A stretch of 5,205 nt of DNA from Xanthobacteraceae bacterium (lineage in GTDB: Bacteria; Pseudomonadota; Alphaproteobacteria; Rhizobiales; Xanthobacteraceae): the NCBI GenBank assembly GCA_030037185.1, contig JASHRR010000585.1, positions 1-5,205 of the forward strand. The letters run 5' to 3'. Position 1 is the stretch's first letter. Every line of letters starts with the position of its first letter. The notes beneath the pieces were generated by a model. The model was not told the origin of the DNA. It did no database searches and was given only the letters and a program-made list of their open reading frames with translations. This document shows, in pieces, positions 1-4,981 of this stretch. A program made the position numbers and the translations under genes.

Positions 1-101
1 TCGTGGCCATCGGGCAGGATTCCGAGGCTGCGGACTTCGGACGCCCGCGGCCGTCGCTTGCGCCCACGCCGCTGCCGCGGCCGTATGCGTTGGATGAATG
101 A
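1..101 (+). CDS. 3' end of an unidentified gene (partial)
   Basis: The frame starting at base 3 is open from the window edge to a TGA at 99-101 and gives about 32 residues, ending in PLPRPYALDE. The peptide is proline- and arginine-rich with a few acidic residues and looks like a disordered C-terminal tail. Third codon positions are mostly G or C, as in the operon downstream. A GC-rich inverted repeat begins two bases after the stop, which fits the end of a transcription unit. I do not recognise the family and no domain is visible. The other two plus frames read as arginine-rich shadow peptides, but with so little sequence the choice of frame and even strand is not certain. Confidence 0.4.
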   Translation, partial: VAIGQDSEAADFGRPRPSLAPTPLPRPYALDE

Positions 102-102
102 G

Positions 103-149
103 CCGGCCGGGCGTGCAACTTGGGTTTAAGGATCGATCACGCCGGCCGG
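103..149 (+). terminator. GC-rich hairpin after the upstream gene
   Basis: CCGGCCGGGCGTG (103-115) is the inverted complement of CACGCCGGCCGG (138-149) apart from one bulged G, leaving a 22-nt loop. It lies directly behind the TGA at 99-101. No T-run follows, so it is not a classical intrinsic terminator. It may be a Rho-assisted or mRNA-stabilising 3' structure. The pairing is seen in the sequence; the role is inferred. Confidence 0.3.
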
Positions 150-443
150 TGTCCCCACCAACGCCAGCCCGCCGGCGAGCCGACAATCCTCGATCGCCGT
201 CCCGCACGCCGACGCACCCCAGCGGCTGTGAGGCTTGACCACGTCGCTCCACTCGGCTAGTTGCGCGGTTACCGGTCTTTTTAGGGGCTGTCGCCAGCGC
301 GACTGCGGCTTGTTGTACCGGTGAGCCCTCTGCCGCCGCATGCGGGAGCGAGCGCAGGGAGCATGGCTCCAGCGTTGCCACTCCCGCTTGCCACGCTCGC
401 TTGCCGCGGCGATGATCCGCATGTTTGCGCCGGCATGGGACGC
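150..443. other. Non-coding stretch upstream of ftsE
   Basis: No gene is supported here. Plus-strand GTG/ATG codons at 321, 363 and 435 are in frame with ftsE and could in principle extend it. The translation before 480 is low-complexity Ala/Pro/Leu sequence unlike any FtsE N-terminus. A minus-strand frame is open across the whole stretch down to 126, but it continues as the antisense shadow of ftsE. Confidence 0.4.
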
Positions 444-449
444 TATGAT
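444..449 (+). promoter_or_regulatory. Possible -10 box of the ftsEX operon
   Basis: TATGAT (444-449) resembles a sigma-70 -10 hexamer and sits about 30 nt before the GTG start of ftsE. No convincing -35 hexamer is found at 16-18 nt spacing. The nearest candidate, TTGCGC at 425-430, is too close. The hexamer match is visible, but promoter activity is inferred. Confidence 0.2.
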
Positions 450-469
450 CTTGCCACGGCAGGTGATTC

Positions 470-474
470 GGAGA
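470..474 (+). promoter_or_regulatory. Ribosome binding site deciding the ftsE start
   Basis: GGAGA lies 5 nt upstream of the GTG at 480. Together with the family-typical N-terminus VIQFENVGLRYG beginning there, it selects GTG 480 over the in-frame upstream candidates at 321, 363 and 435. Confidence 0.6.
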
Positions 475-479
475 ACGGC

Positions 480-1139
480 GTGATTCAATTCGAGAATGTC
501 GGATTGCGCTACGGGCTTGGCCCCGAAATTCTGCGCGACCTCAGCTTCACCATAGCGCCTCGGTCGTTCCAGTTCCTCAGCGGCCCCTCGGGGGCCGGCA
601 AAAGCACGCTGCTGCGCCTTCTGTTCTTGACGCTCAAGCCGACCAGAGGATTGATCACGCTGTTTGACCACGACACGGCGACTCTGAGCGCCGATTCGCT
701 TGCCGTGCTGCGCCGGCGGATCGGAGTGGTGTTCCAGGATTTCCGCCTGCTCGACCATCTCACCACCTTCGACAACGTCGCGCTGCCGCTGCGGGTGCTT
801 GGCCGCGACGAAGAGGGTTATTACGACGAGGTCGCCGAGTTGTTGAACTGGGTCGGGCTTGGGGAACATATGTGGGCGCTGCCGCCCGTGCTTTCGGGCG
901 GCGAGAAGCAGCGCGTTGCGATCGCCCGTGCGGTGATCGCACGGCCGCAACTTCTACTGGCGGACGAGCCAACCGGCAATGTGGATCCGCAATTGGCTCA
1001 ACGCCTTCTGCGGCTGTTCATCGAGTTGAACAAATCCGGCACCTCGGTCGTCATCGCCACCCACGATATCGCCCTCATGGACCAGTACGACGCCCGTCGC
1101 CTCGTGCTCCATGACGGCTACGTCCATGTCTATGACTAG
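480..1139 (+). CDS. ftsE: Cell division ATP-binding protein FtsE
   Basis: ATPase subunit of the FtsEX ABC-type complex. It sits on the cytoplasmic face of the membrane at the septum, and its ATP cycle drives FtsX to activate periplasmic peptidoglycan hydrolysis. The 219-residue product has the usual FtsE length and a complete nucleotide-binding domain. It shows Walker A GPSGAGKST (residues 35-43), the Q-loop glutamine at 86 in FQDFRLLDH, the signature LSGGEKQ (138-144), Walker B LLLADEP (158-164), a D-loop GNVDP (166-170) and the H-loop histidine at 195. VFQDFRLL and ADEPTGNVDP are typical of FtsE rather than of general LolD/MacB-type ATPases. The start is GTG 480, preceded by GGAGA. The stop overlaps the start of ftsX, which encodes its membrane partner. 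All catalytic motifs are intact. Confidence 0.96.
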   Translation: MIQFENVGLRYGLGPEILRDLSFTIAPRSFQFLSGPSGAGKSTLLRLLFLTLKPTRGLITLFDHDTATLSADSLAVLRRRIGVVFQDFRLLDHLTTFDNVALPLRVLGRDEEGYYDEVAELLNWVGLGEHMWALPPVLSGGEKQRVAIARAVIARPQLLLADEPTGNVDPQLAQRLLRLFIELNKSGTSVVIATHDIALMDQYDARRLVLHDGYVHVYD

Positions 1140-2103
1140 TCGGGTCAGCGCGGCGCTGCGCAAGGGGCTGGTGCGTTTGCGCCGCAGACCGCCGCGGCCC
1201 GGCGGCGAAACGCGCGGCGACGTGCACATCGTCCCGAGGGATTCGATCGCCGCCAGCGCGCTCGCCGCCGTGGTTGCAATCATGACGTTCCTGGCTGCGG
1301 TAACGAGCGGCGGGGTCGCAATGGTGATCGGATCGGCGAATGAATGGCAGGCGGAAGTGGCGCGCGAAATGACCATTCAGATCCGCCCGATCCCCGGCCA
1401 CGACATCGAGGCGGAGATCGGCAAGGCGCAGGCGCTGGCGCTGGCGGCACCGGGCGTGATTGAGGCGCGCGCTTTCAGCCGCGAGGAATCGGACCGCCTG
1501 CTGGAACCATGGCTGGGGTCCGGGCTTACTCTCGATGACCTGCCGGTGCCGCGGATGATCGCCGTCAGGGTCGCGCGAGGAGCCGCGGTTGACACCGCGG
1601 CCCTGCGTCAGTCGCTCGCTCGCGAAGTCGCGGGCGTGAGCCTCGATGATCACCGCAGCGGTATCAATCGCATGCGCGGCGTGGCGAAGGTGGCTATCGC
1701 GGGCGGCATGGCGGTGTTCGGCCTGGTGTTGGCCGCCACGGTCCTGTCGGTCACCTTTGCGACCCGCGGTGCAATGGCGAGCAACCGGCCGATTGTCGAG
1801 GTGCTGCATTTTGTCGGCGCCAAGGAGGCTTATATCGCGAGTCAGTTCCAGCGCCATTTCCTGTGGCTGGGTCTCAAGGGCGGTGCGCTCGGGGGCCTGG
1901 GCGCCATCCTGTTCCTGCTCCTCGCAGAACGGATCAGCGGCCTGTTCATCGGCAATGCCGAGGAGGCCGCCGCGGTGTTCGGCCACTTTTCAATGGATTT
2001 CACCGGGTACGCTGTTCTCGCAGCCGAGGTGGGACTGATCGCTGGCATCACGGCTCTGACCTCTCGGCACGTTGTTATCCATACGTTGAGAAACATCGAG
2101 TAA
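1132..2103 (+). CDS. ftsX: Cell division protein FtsX (permease-like subunit)
   Basis: Membrane partner of FtsE. It relays ATP hydrolysis to cell-wall hydrolases or their activators through its periplasmic domain. From ATG 1132 the product has 323 residues. The arginine-rich cytoplasmic N-terminus is followed by TM1 at about 39-67, a periplasmic domain of about 115 residues, TM2 at about 186-210, TM3 at about 243-265 and TM4 at about 291-310. This is the standard four-TM FtsX layout. After TM2, VTFATRGAMASNRPIVEVLH leads into FVGAKEAYIASQF, matching the conserved FtsX cytoplasmic loop in which the mechanism is tied to FtsE. The start is uncertain. ATGs at 1111, 1126 and 1132 are all in frame and none has a clear Shine-Dalgarno sequence. 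I chose 1132 because it gives the shortest overlap (8 nt) with ftsE and suggests translational coupling. A start at 1111 would add 7 residues. Confidence 0.95.
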   Translation: MTSRVSAALRKGLVRLRRRPPRPGGETRGDVHIVPRDSIAASALAAVVAIMTFLAAVTSGGVAMVIGSANEWQAEVAREMTIQIRPIPGHDIEAEIGKAQALALAAPGVIEARAFSREESDRLLEPWLGSGLTLDDLPVPRMIAVRVARGAAVDTAALRQSLAREVAGVSLDDHRSGINRMRGVAKVAIAGGMAVFGLVLAATVLSVTFATRGAMASNRPIVEVLHFVGAKEAYIASQFQRHFLWLGLKGGALGGLGAILFLLLAERISGLFIGNAEEAAAVFGHFSMDFTGYAVLAAEVGLIAGITALTSRHVVIHTLRNIE

Positions 2104-2152
2104 ATCTCGGGCTGCCGCGGACGTCGAATCTGGCAATGTTCGGGATACGGTG

Positions 2153-2851
2153 ATGACGGTCGAAGACCAGCCAGTCCACACAACCCAGCGCGGCGGCTGC
2201 GAGCGCCACGAGTTCGCGTTGCGGTATCGCATGATGATGTGGGTTTGCGCCGTGCCGCTCGTCGGGCTGTTGGGTCTGATCGGCGGCTTTCTCTGGTTTG
2301 CGTTCCATATTGCCGATGAGGAGCCGCCGCTTGACCGCGCCGCCGATGGAATTGTCGCGCTGACGGGTGGCGCCTCACGGATCAGCGATGCGGTGGAACT
2401 GCTGGCCTCCGGAAGGGGCCGGCGTCTGCTGATCACCGGGGTTGCGCCGACGACAAATACCGCCGAACTCATTCGCCTTGCACCCGAATCCGAGCGATTG
2501 TTCAGCTGCTGCATCGATCTTGACTACAGCGCGGTCAACACCGTCGGCAACGCTACGGAGACGAGGCGATGGGTGCGCGAGCGCGGCTTCCGGTCGCTCG
2601 TCGTGGTGACGTCGCGCTACCACATGCCGCGCGCCATGCTGGAGATCGCTCACCGGCTTCCCGATGTGACGCTGATTCCATTTCCGGTGGTCAGCGCACA
2701 GGCTCGCGCCGAGCCGTGGTGGTTCAACGCGGGCACTGCGAAAGTCCTCGCCTTTGAATATCTCAAACTCATCGTTGCGGCGGCGCGAATCTGGCTCGCG
2801 CCGGCGTCTGCAACGACCGAAATTGCGCCTCGCAGCCGGGGCCGGATTTGA
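2153..2851 (+). CDS. YdcF/SanA/ElyC-type DUF218 membrane protein
   Basis: A 232-residue protein with a roughly 27-residue polar N-terminus, one transmembrane segment (about 27-51, from MMMWVCAVPLVGLLG) and a DUF218 domain facing the periplasm. The domain opens with DGIVALTGGASRISDAVELL, followed by GRGRRLLITGV. It continues with NTVGNATETRRWVRERGF and the core VVVTSRYHMPRAMLE, then PDVTLIPFPV. The acidic residues in the first part and the SRYHMPRA strand-helix are hallmarks of the family. The biochemical activity of the family is poorly defined; SanA and ElyC homologues are linked to envelope integrity and cell-wall precursor metabolism. The gap from ftsX is 49 nt, so it probably shares the transcript. 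GTG 2150, immediately before ATG 2153, is an equally possible start, and neither has a strong ribosome binding site. Placement after ftsEX supports an envelope role, which is inference. Confidence 0.88.
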   Translation: MTVEDQPVHTTQRGGCERHEFALRYRMMMWVCAVPLVGLLGLIGGFLWFAFHIADEEPPLDRAADGIVALTGGASRISDAVELLASGRGRRLLITGVAPTTNTAELIRLAPESERLFSCCIDLDYSAVNTVGNATETRRWVRERGFRSLVVVTSRYHMPRAMLEIAHRLPDVTLIPFPVVSAQARAEPWWFNAGTAKVLAFEYLKLIVAAARIWLAPASATTEIAPRSRGRI

Positions 2852-2863
2852 CGAGACGACGAC

Positions 2864-3604
2864 GTGATCACGATTCGATCGCTGCTGTTCAACCTGCTTT
2901 TCTATTTGAATCTCGCGATCCTGCTGATCGCGGCGATACCGACCCTGTTGATGCCGCGCCCCGCGATTCTTGCGATGGCCAGGCTGTGGGCGCGCACGAC
3001 GTTGTGGATGCTGCGTTCGATATGCTGCATCGACGTCGAATGGCGCGGATTGGAAAAAATCCCCCCTGGCGGGATCCTCGTCGCCGCCAAACATCAGTCC
3101 ACATGGGAGACGTTCGCGCTGCTCACGCTTTTTCCCGACCCCACCTACATCATCAAGCGTGAGCTGTTGTGGGTGCCGTTTTTCGGGTGGTACGCGCGCC
3201 ATGGCGGCATGATCCCGGTTGACCGCGGCGGCGGCAAGGCCGCATTGTCCGGGATGGCGGATGGCGCCCGCCGGGCACTCGGCGAAGGCCGCCAGATCAT
3301 CATTTTTCCAGAAGGCACCCGTCGCCCAGCCGGAGCCGACCCGAAATATAAATTCGGGGTCGCCCACCTCTATGCGGAAGCCGGCGTTCCCTGTGTGCCG
3401 ATTGCGCTTAACTCCGGCCTATTCTGGCCGCGTCGCCGTTTCCTGCGCTTCCCCGGCACGGTGCGCGTGGAGGTTCTCGACCCGATCTCGCCGGGGGTTG
3501 AGCGCAATCTGTTCTTCGCCAGGCTTCAGGATGAGATCGAGGCGGCGACCGCGCGGCTGATCGCCGAAGGCGGGTCGAGCAGGCGCCTTCGAAACCCAGC
3601 GTGA
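2864..3604 (+). CDS. plsC: 1-acyl-sn-glycerol-3-phosphate acyltransferase (PlsC family)
   Basis: A membrane-bound acyltransferase that would transfer a fatty acyl chain to lysophosphatidic acid to give phosphatidic acid, the precursor of membrane phospholipids. The 246-residue product begins with a hydrophobic anchor (about 6-30). The acyltransferase blocks follow: KHQSTWET with His77 (block I), the FFGWYARHGGMIPVDRG region (about 106-122, block II), FPEGTRR (148-154, block III) and VPIALNSG (178-185, block IV). Block I is HX4E rather than the textbook HX4D; I recall the same form in rhizobial homologues, so the enzyme is probably active. The start is GTG 2864 with only a weak GAGA upstream, 12 nt after the DUF218 stop, which indicates the same operon. 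The C-terminus ends in a basic tail GGSSRRLRNPA. Other lysophospholipid or ornithine-lipid acyltransferases of the same superfamily cannot be fully excluded. Confidence 0.9.
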   Translation: MITIRSLLFNLLFYLNLAILLIAAIPTLLMPRPAILAMARLWARTTLWMLRSICCIDVEWRGLEKIPPGGILVAAKHQSTWETFALLTLFPDPTYIIKRELLWVPFFGWYARHGGMIPVDRGGGKAALSGMADGARRALGEGRQIIIFPEGTRRPAGADPKYKFGVAHLYAEAGVPCVPIALNSGLFWPRRRFLRFPGTVRVEVLDPISPGVERNLFFARLQDEIEAATARLIAEGGSSRRLRNPA

Positions 3605-3746
3605 GGTTTGCGATGACGAGAAGGCGGGAGAGCAGCGGCTTTCTGACCTCGCCCCACTGGCAGGCATCGCCCGACCCCGTTCAGATACCTGTTGCAGCGG
3701 TCGCTCCCCTGCGAACCCGCAGCCACAGCCCCTGGCGGTTGAAGCG

Positions 3747-3762
3747 CGCGCGTGAACGCGCG
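3747..3762. repeat. GC hairpin downstream of plsC
   Basis: CGCGCG-TGAA-CGCGCG forms a perfect 6-bp all-GC stem with a TGAA tetraloop, about 140 nt after the plsC stop and between convergent genes. There is no T-run, so a terminator role is only possible. Its surroundings are also rich in alternating GC. Confidence 0.35.
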
Positions 3763-3808
3763 AGCGTCCATAACCCCCTTCAAAGCGCAACCTGCCGGAT
3801 TGGAACGA

Positions 3809-3823
3809 CTGGCTTTGAGCCAG
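3809..3823 (-). terminator. Small hairpin downstream of the minus-strand gene
   Basis: CTGGCT-TTG-AGCCAG is a perfect 6-bp inverted repeat lying 53 nt beyond the stop of the small minus-strand gene. On the minus strand the stem is followed by TCGTTCC, a weak pyrimidine run. A further inverted pair, AACGAC (3804-3809) and GTCGTT (3842-3847), overlaps and brackets it. It may act as a 3' structure for the minus-strand transcript. The rest of 3605-3875 shows no gene on either strand. Confidence 0.3.
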
Positions 3824-3875
3824 GAAACCTCCACAGCCCAGGTCGTTAATGATCTTGGTCGGGGTGGCCAGCCGC

Positions 3876-4088
3876 TCAGCGGATCACGGTCGTTTCGCTA
3901 TGGCTGACGGCAATCGGCTTGCCGGCCTTGAGGGGTGGGCCGGCGACGTGGATGGGGGCGGAGGTGTCGACCGCCGTCGTGTTGCGGGCCGTCATGCCTA
4001 CCAAAAGGACTGCGATCGAAGCAGCCCCCGCAACCGCCAAGATTTTGAGGTGGGTTTTTCGGTCAGCAAAAATCGTTGAATTGTTCAT
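3876..4088 (-). CDS. Small single-pass membrane protein, unknown function
   Basis: A 70-residue protein starting MNNSTIFADRKTHLKI. It has a charged N-terminus, one hydrophobic segment (about residues 14-34, LKILAVAGAASIAVLLVGMTA) and a polar tail containing KAGKP and ending SETTVIR. The ATG at 4088 is chosen because GGAAGG lies 8 nt upstream on the minus strand; the GTG at 4094 in the same frame is less likely. The pattern of short N-terminus, single helix and a tail with KAGKP followed by Ser/Thr-rich residues resembles small hypothetical proteins I recall from Bradyrhizobium. That comparison is from memory, and no function is known to me. Orientation is probably N-terminus in the cytoplasm and tail in the periplasm. 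The gene converges with the plsC operon and has its own upstream region. Confidence 0.7.
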   Translation of the reverse strand: MNNSTIFADRKTHLKILAVAGAASIAVLLVGMTARNTTAVDTSAPIHVAGPPLKAGKPIAVSHSETTVIR

Positions 4089-4096
4089 AACCACAA

Positions 4097-4102
4097 CCTT
4101 CC
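4097..4102 (-). promoter_or_regulatory. Ribosome binding site of the small membrane protein
   Basis: On the minus strand GGAAGG sits 8 nt before the ATG at 4088. It supports this start over the upstream GTG at 4094, which would lie too close to it. Confidence 0.5.
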
Positions 4103-4143
4103 ACGCACTCTTCCAGCAGTCGCGTTCTGCACGCCCCGTTATC

Positions 4144-4165
4144 TAGTGTCGTTATGTAGTGTCGT
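4144..4165. repeat. 9-bp direct repeat upstream of the small gene
   Basis: TAGTGTCGT occurs at 4144-4152 and again at 4157-4165, a period of 13 bp. On the minus strand it reads ACGACACTA twice, about 55-80 nt ahead of the small gene's ATG, where a promoter would be expected. It could be a paired regulator-binding site or the scar of a small duplication. The repeat is seen; its role is inferred. Confidence 0.4.
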
Positions 4166-4179
4166 CAGTGGGCAGTTGG

Positions 4180-4227
4180 GTTCAAACGCGCAACACGAGG
4201 TAACTTTTCCTCGATTGCGTTGTGAAC
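4180..4227. repeat. 48-nt imperfect hairpin
   Basis: The outer arms are GTTCAAACGCGCAA (4180-4193) and TTGCGTTGTGAAC (4215-4227). The inner arms are CGAGG (4196-4200) and CCTCG (4209-4213), with the loop TAACTTTT. About 15 Watson-Crick pairs form, plus wobble and small internal loops. It lies between the small minus-strand gene and the resolvase remnant. It could be a remnant of a mobile-element end or recombinase site, a terminator of a lost gene, or a structured RNA. Confidence 0.4.
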
Positions 4228-4279
4228 GGGTCTGTAGGCGGGGGTTGGGCGCAATCCAAGCCATGCGCCGCATTTCCAT

Positions 4280-4599
4280 CGGGCGCGTCGCGTGATCGTG
4301 TTCATGGCGCTCAAGGCGCGTGGCGCGGCCCTGCAGCTGCAGAGCCGCTATCGACACGAGCACTGTGGCGGGCAGTGCTTCCTCGATATGTTTGTGGTGT
4401 TCGCAGAGTACCAACGACATCGTGAACATCAGCTTGAGGGATTGCGAGAAGCAAGGTCGAGGGCGTCTCCAGGGGCCTGGCTCGATTGACACGGCCAAGG
4501 TGCGCTGCAGGGGAGGCTGAGGGGATGGCAGCGACTGAGATTGCGAGGGCGTTCGAGATCGGGCGGGCATCGGCGTAGCGAGCGCTGGAGGCAGGATAG
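4280..4599 (+). pseudogene. Serine recombinase (resolvase/invertase) remnant
   Basis: Resolvases and DNA invertases cut and rejoin DNA through an N-terminal catalytic serine and bind their site with a C-terminal helix-turn-helix. Only the back half can be read here, spread over three plus frames. MALKARGAALQL (about 4304-4339) is followed by IDTSTVAG (4350-4373). A one-base shift then leads to QCFLDMFVVFAEY (4373-4411), with QLEGLREAR after it. Another shift gives GSIDTAKVR, and a last one gives the HTH-like MAATEIARAFEIGRAS (4525-4572). A TAG at 4576-4578 sits where the family usually has the Tyr of a SVYR motif, and the probable original stop is TAG 4597-4599. The catalytic serine half is missing or unreadable, and the left edge is approximate. 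Several shifts plus a nonsense codon show an old, inactive gene, probably from a lost mobile element. Confidence 0.75.
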
Positions 4600-4601
4600 A
4601 G

Positions 4602-4942
4602 CTGAAGCCTTCCCTTCGGGCAGCGGAAGCAACAGTTGAATTGCCGGAACTCTATGGGCCAGTCATCACCGATCTGGGCAACGGCTTGCTGGTCGCATAC
4701 CTCGTCCAGATTAGCGTCCGCTAAGTGTTGTCGCTGTAGGTATTGAAAACGATCTCCGCGATCACCGAGACCGCTCGGCATCAGAATGCGGGCCCCAACC
4801 CGGCGAGGCTACTAAGCAACAACGGCGAGAAATTCAGCCCTGCGGCGAGGCGTTTGCCGTGTTCTTCGGGGGCAAGTTCGAAGCCGGCCTGATACTGATC
4901 GACGCGCTTTGGCACAGAGGTTCATGCGCAGCAGGTCGGTAA
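4602..4942 (+). pseudogene. Degraded gene of unknown function with internal inversion
   Basis: A broken gene immediately after the resolvase remnant. In one plus frame 4602-4703 reads KPSLRAAEATVELPELYG and then PVITDLGNGLLVAYL, after which the same frame hits TAA (4722) and TAG (4737). From 4770 that frame is open again, through TARHQNAGPNPARLLSNNGE. A missing base near 4831 then shifts it to another frame reading QPCGEAFAVFFGGKFEAGL and ILIDALW, up to a TAA at 4940-4942. The blocked middle reads well only on the minus strand (see the inversion entry). No start codon is evident; ATA at 4596-4598 might be a mutated one. The pattern of DLGNGLLVAYL and GGKFEAGLILIDALW loosely recalls DUF1444/YtpQ-like proteins, but the family is not established. 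The end is also uncertain, because the original C-terminus may continue past 4942. Confidence 0.55.
4701..4769 (-). other. Putative micro-inverted segment inside the pseudogene
   Basis: Between CTCG (4701-4704) and its complement CGAG (4766-4769), the plus frame of the surrounding pseudogene has two stops. The minus strand in exact codon register reads GDRGDRFQYLQRQHLADANL. Re-inverting this segment joins LLVAYL to GDRGDRFQYLQ, and ADANLDE to TARHQN, with no stop and no frame change. The 4-bp ends make the exact breakpoints ambiguous by a few bases. The sequence relations are seen; the inversion event is inferred. Confidence 0.5.
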
Positions 4943-4981
4943 AGCACTAAATTGACCGCGGCTCCCCGCTGCGCTTGCTGA

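Noticed and set aside
321..479. 53-residue N-terminal extension of FtsE from an upstream GTG
   Set aside because: The added sequence is low-complexity and unlike FtsE. The family-typical N-terminus and a GGAGA ribosome site both point to GTG 480.
126..950. 274-codon minus-strand open frame
   Set aside because: It mostly lies antisense to the intact ftsE. Its C-terminal part (126 to about 300, ending LVGTPAGVIDP) looks mildly protein-like, but no start, ribosome site or recognisable domain supports it.
1075..1986. 303-codon minus-strand open frame
   Set aside because: An antisense shadow of ftsX in GC-rich DNA; the translation is rich in Arg, His, Gln and Ala with no domain.
2375..3367. 330-codon minus-strand open frame
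   Set aside because: It lies opposite both the DUF218 gene and plsC, which have complete family motifs. The composition is that of a shadow frame.
3419..3834. Overlapping minus-strand frames downstream of and inside plsC
   Set aside because: The translations are Arg/Ser/Pro-rich with no ribosome sites, and they partly overlap plsC.
3605..3875. Possible tRNA or other stable RNA after plsC
   Set aside because: No cloverleaf, T-loop motif or CCA-adjacent acceptor stem could be assembled; only two small hairpins are present.
4311..4781. 156-codon minus-strand open frame as a real gene
   Set aside because: Its first part contains the GDRFQYLQRQHL block, but the rest is antisense to recognisable plus-strand debris (DLGNGLLVAYL and the resolvase HTH). 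A local inversion explains this better than one minus-strand gene.
4781..4915. 44-codon minus-strand frame with a protein-like translation (VDQYQAGFELAPEEHG)
   Set aside because: It is antisense to the plus-strand block GGKFEAGLILIDALW, has no ribosome site and is bounded by a stop just upstream.
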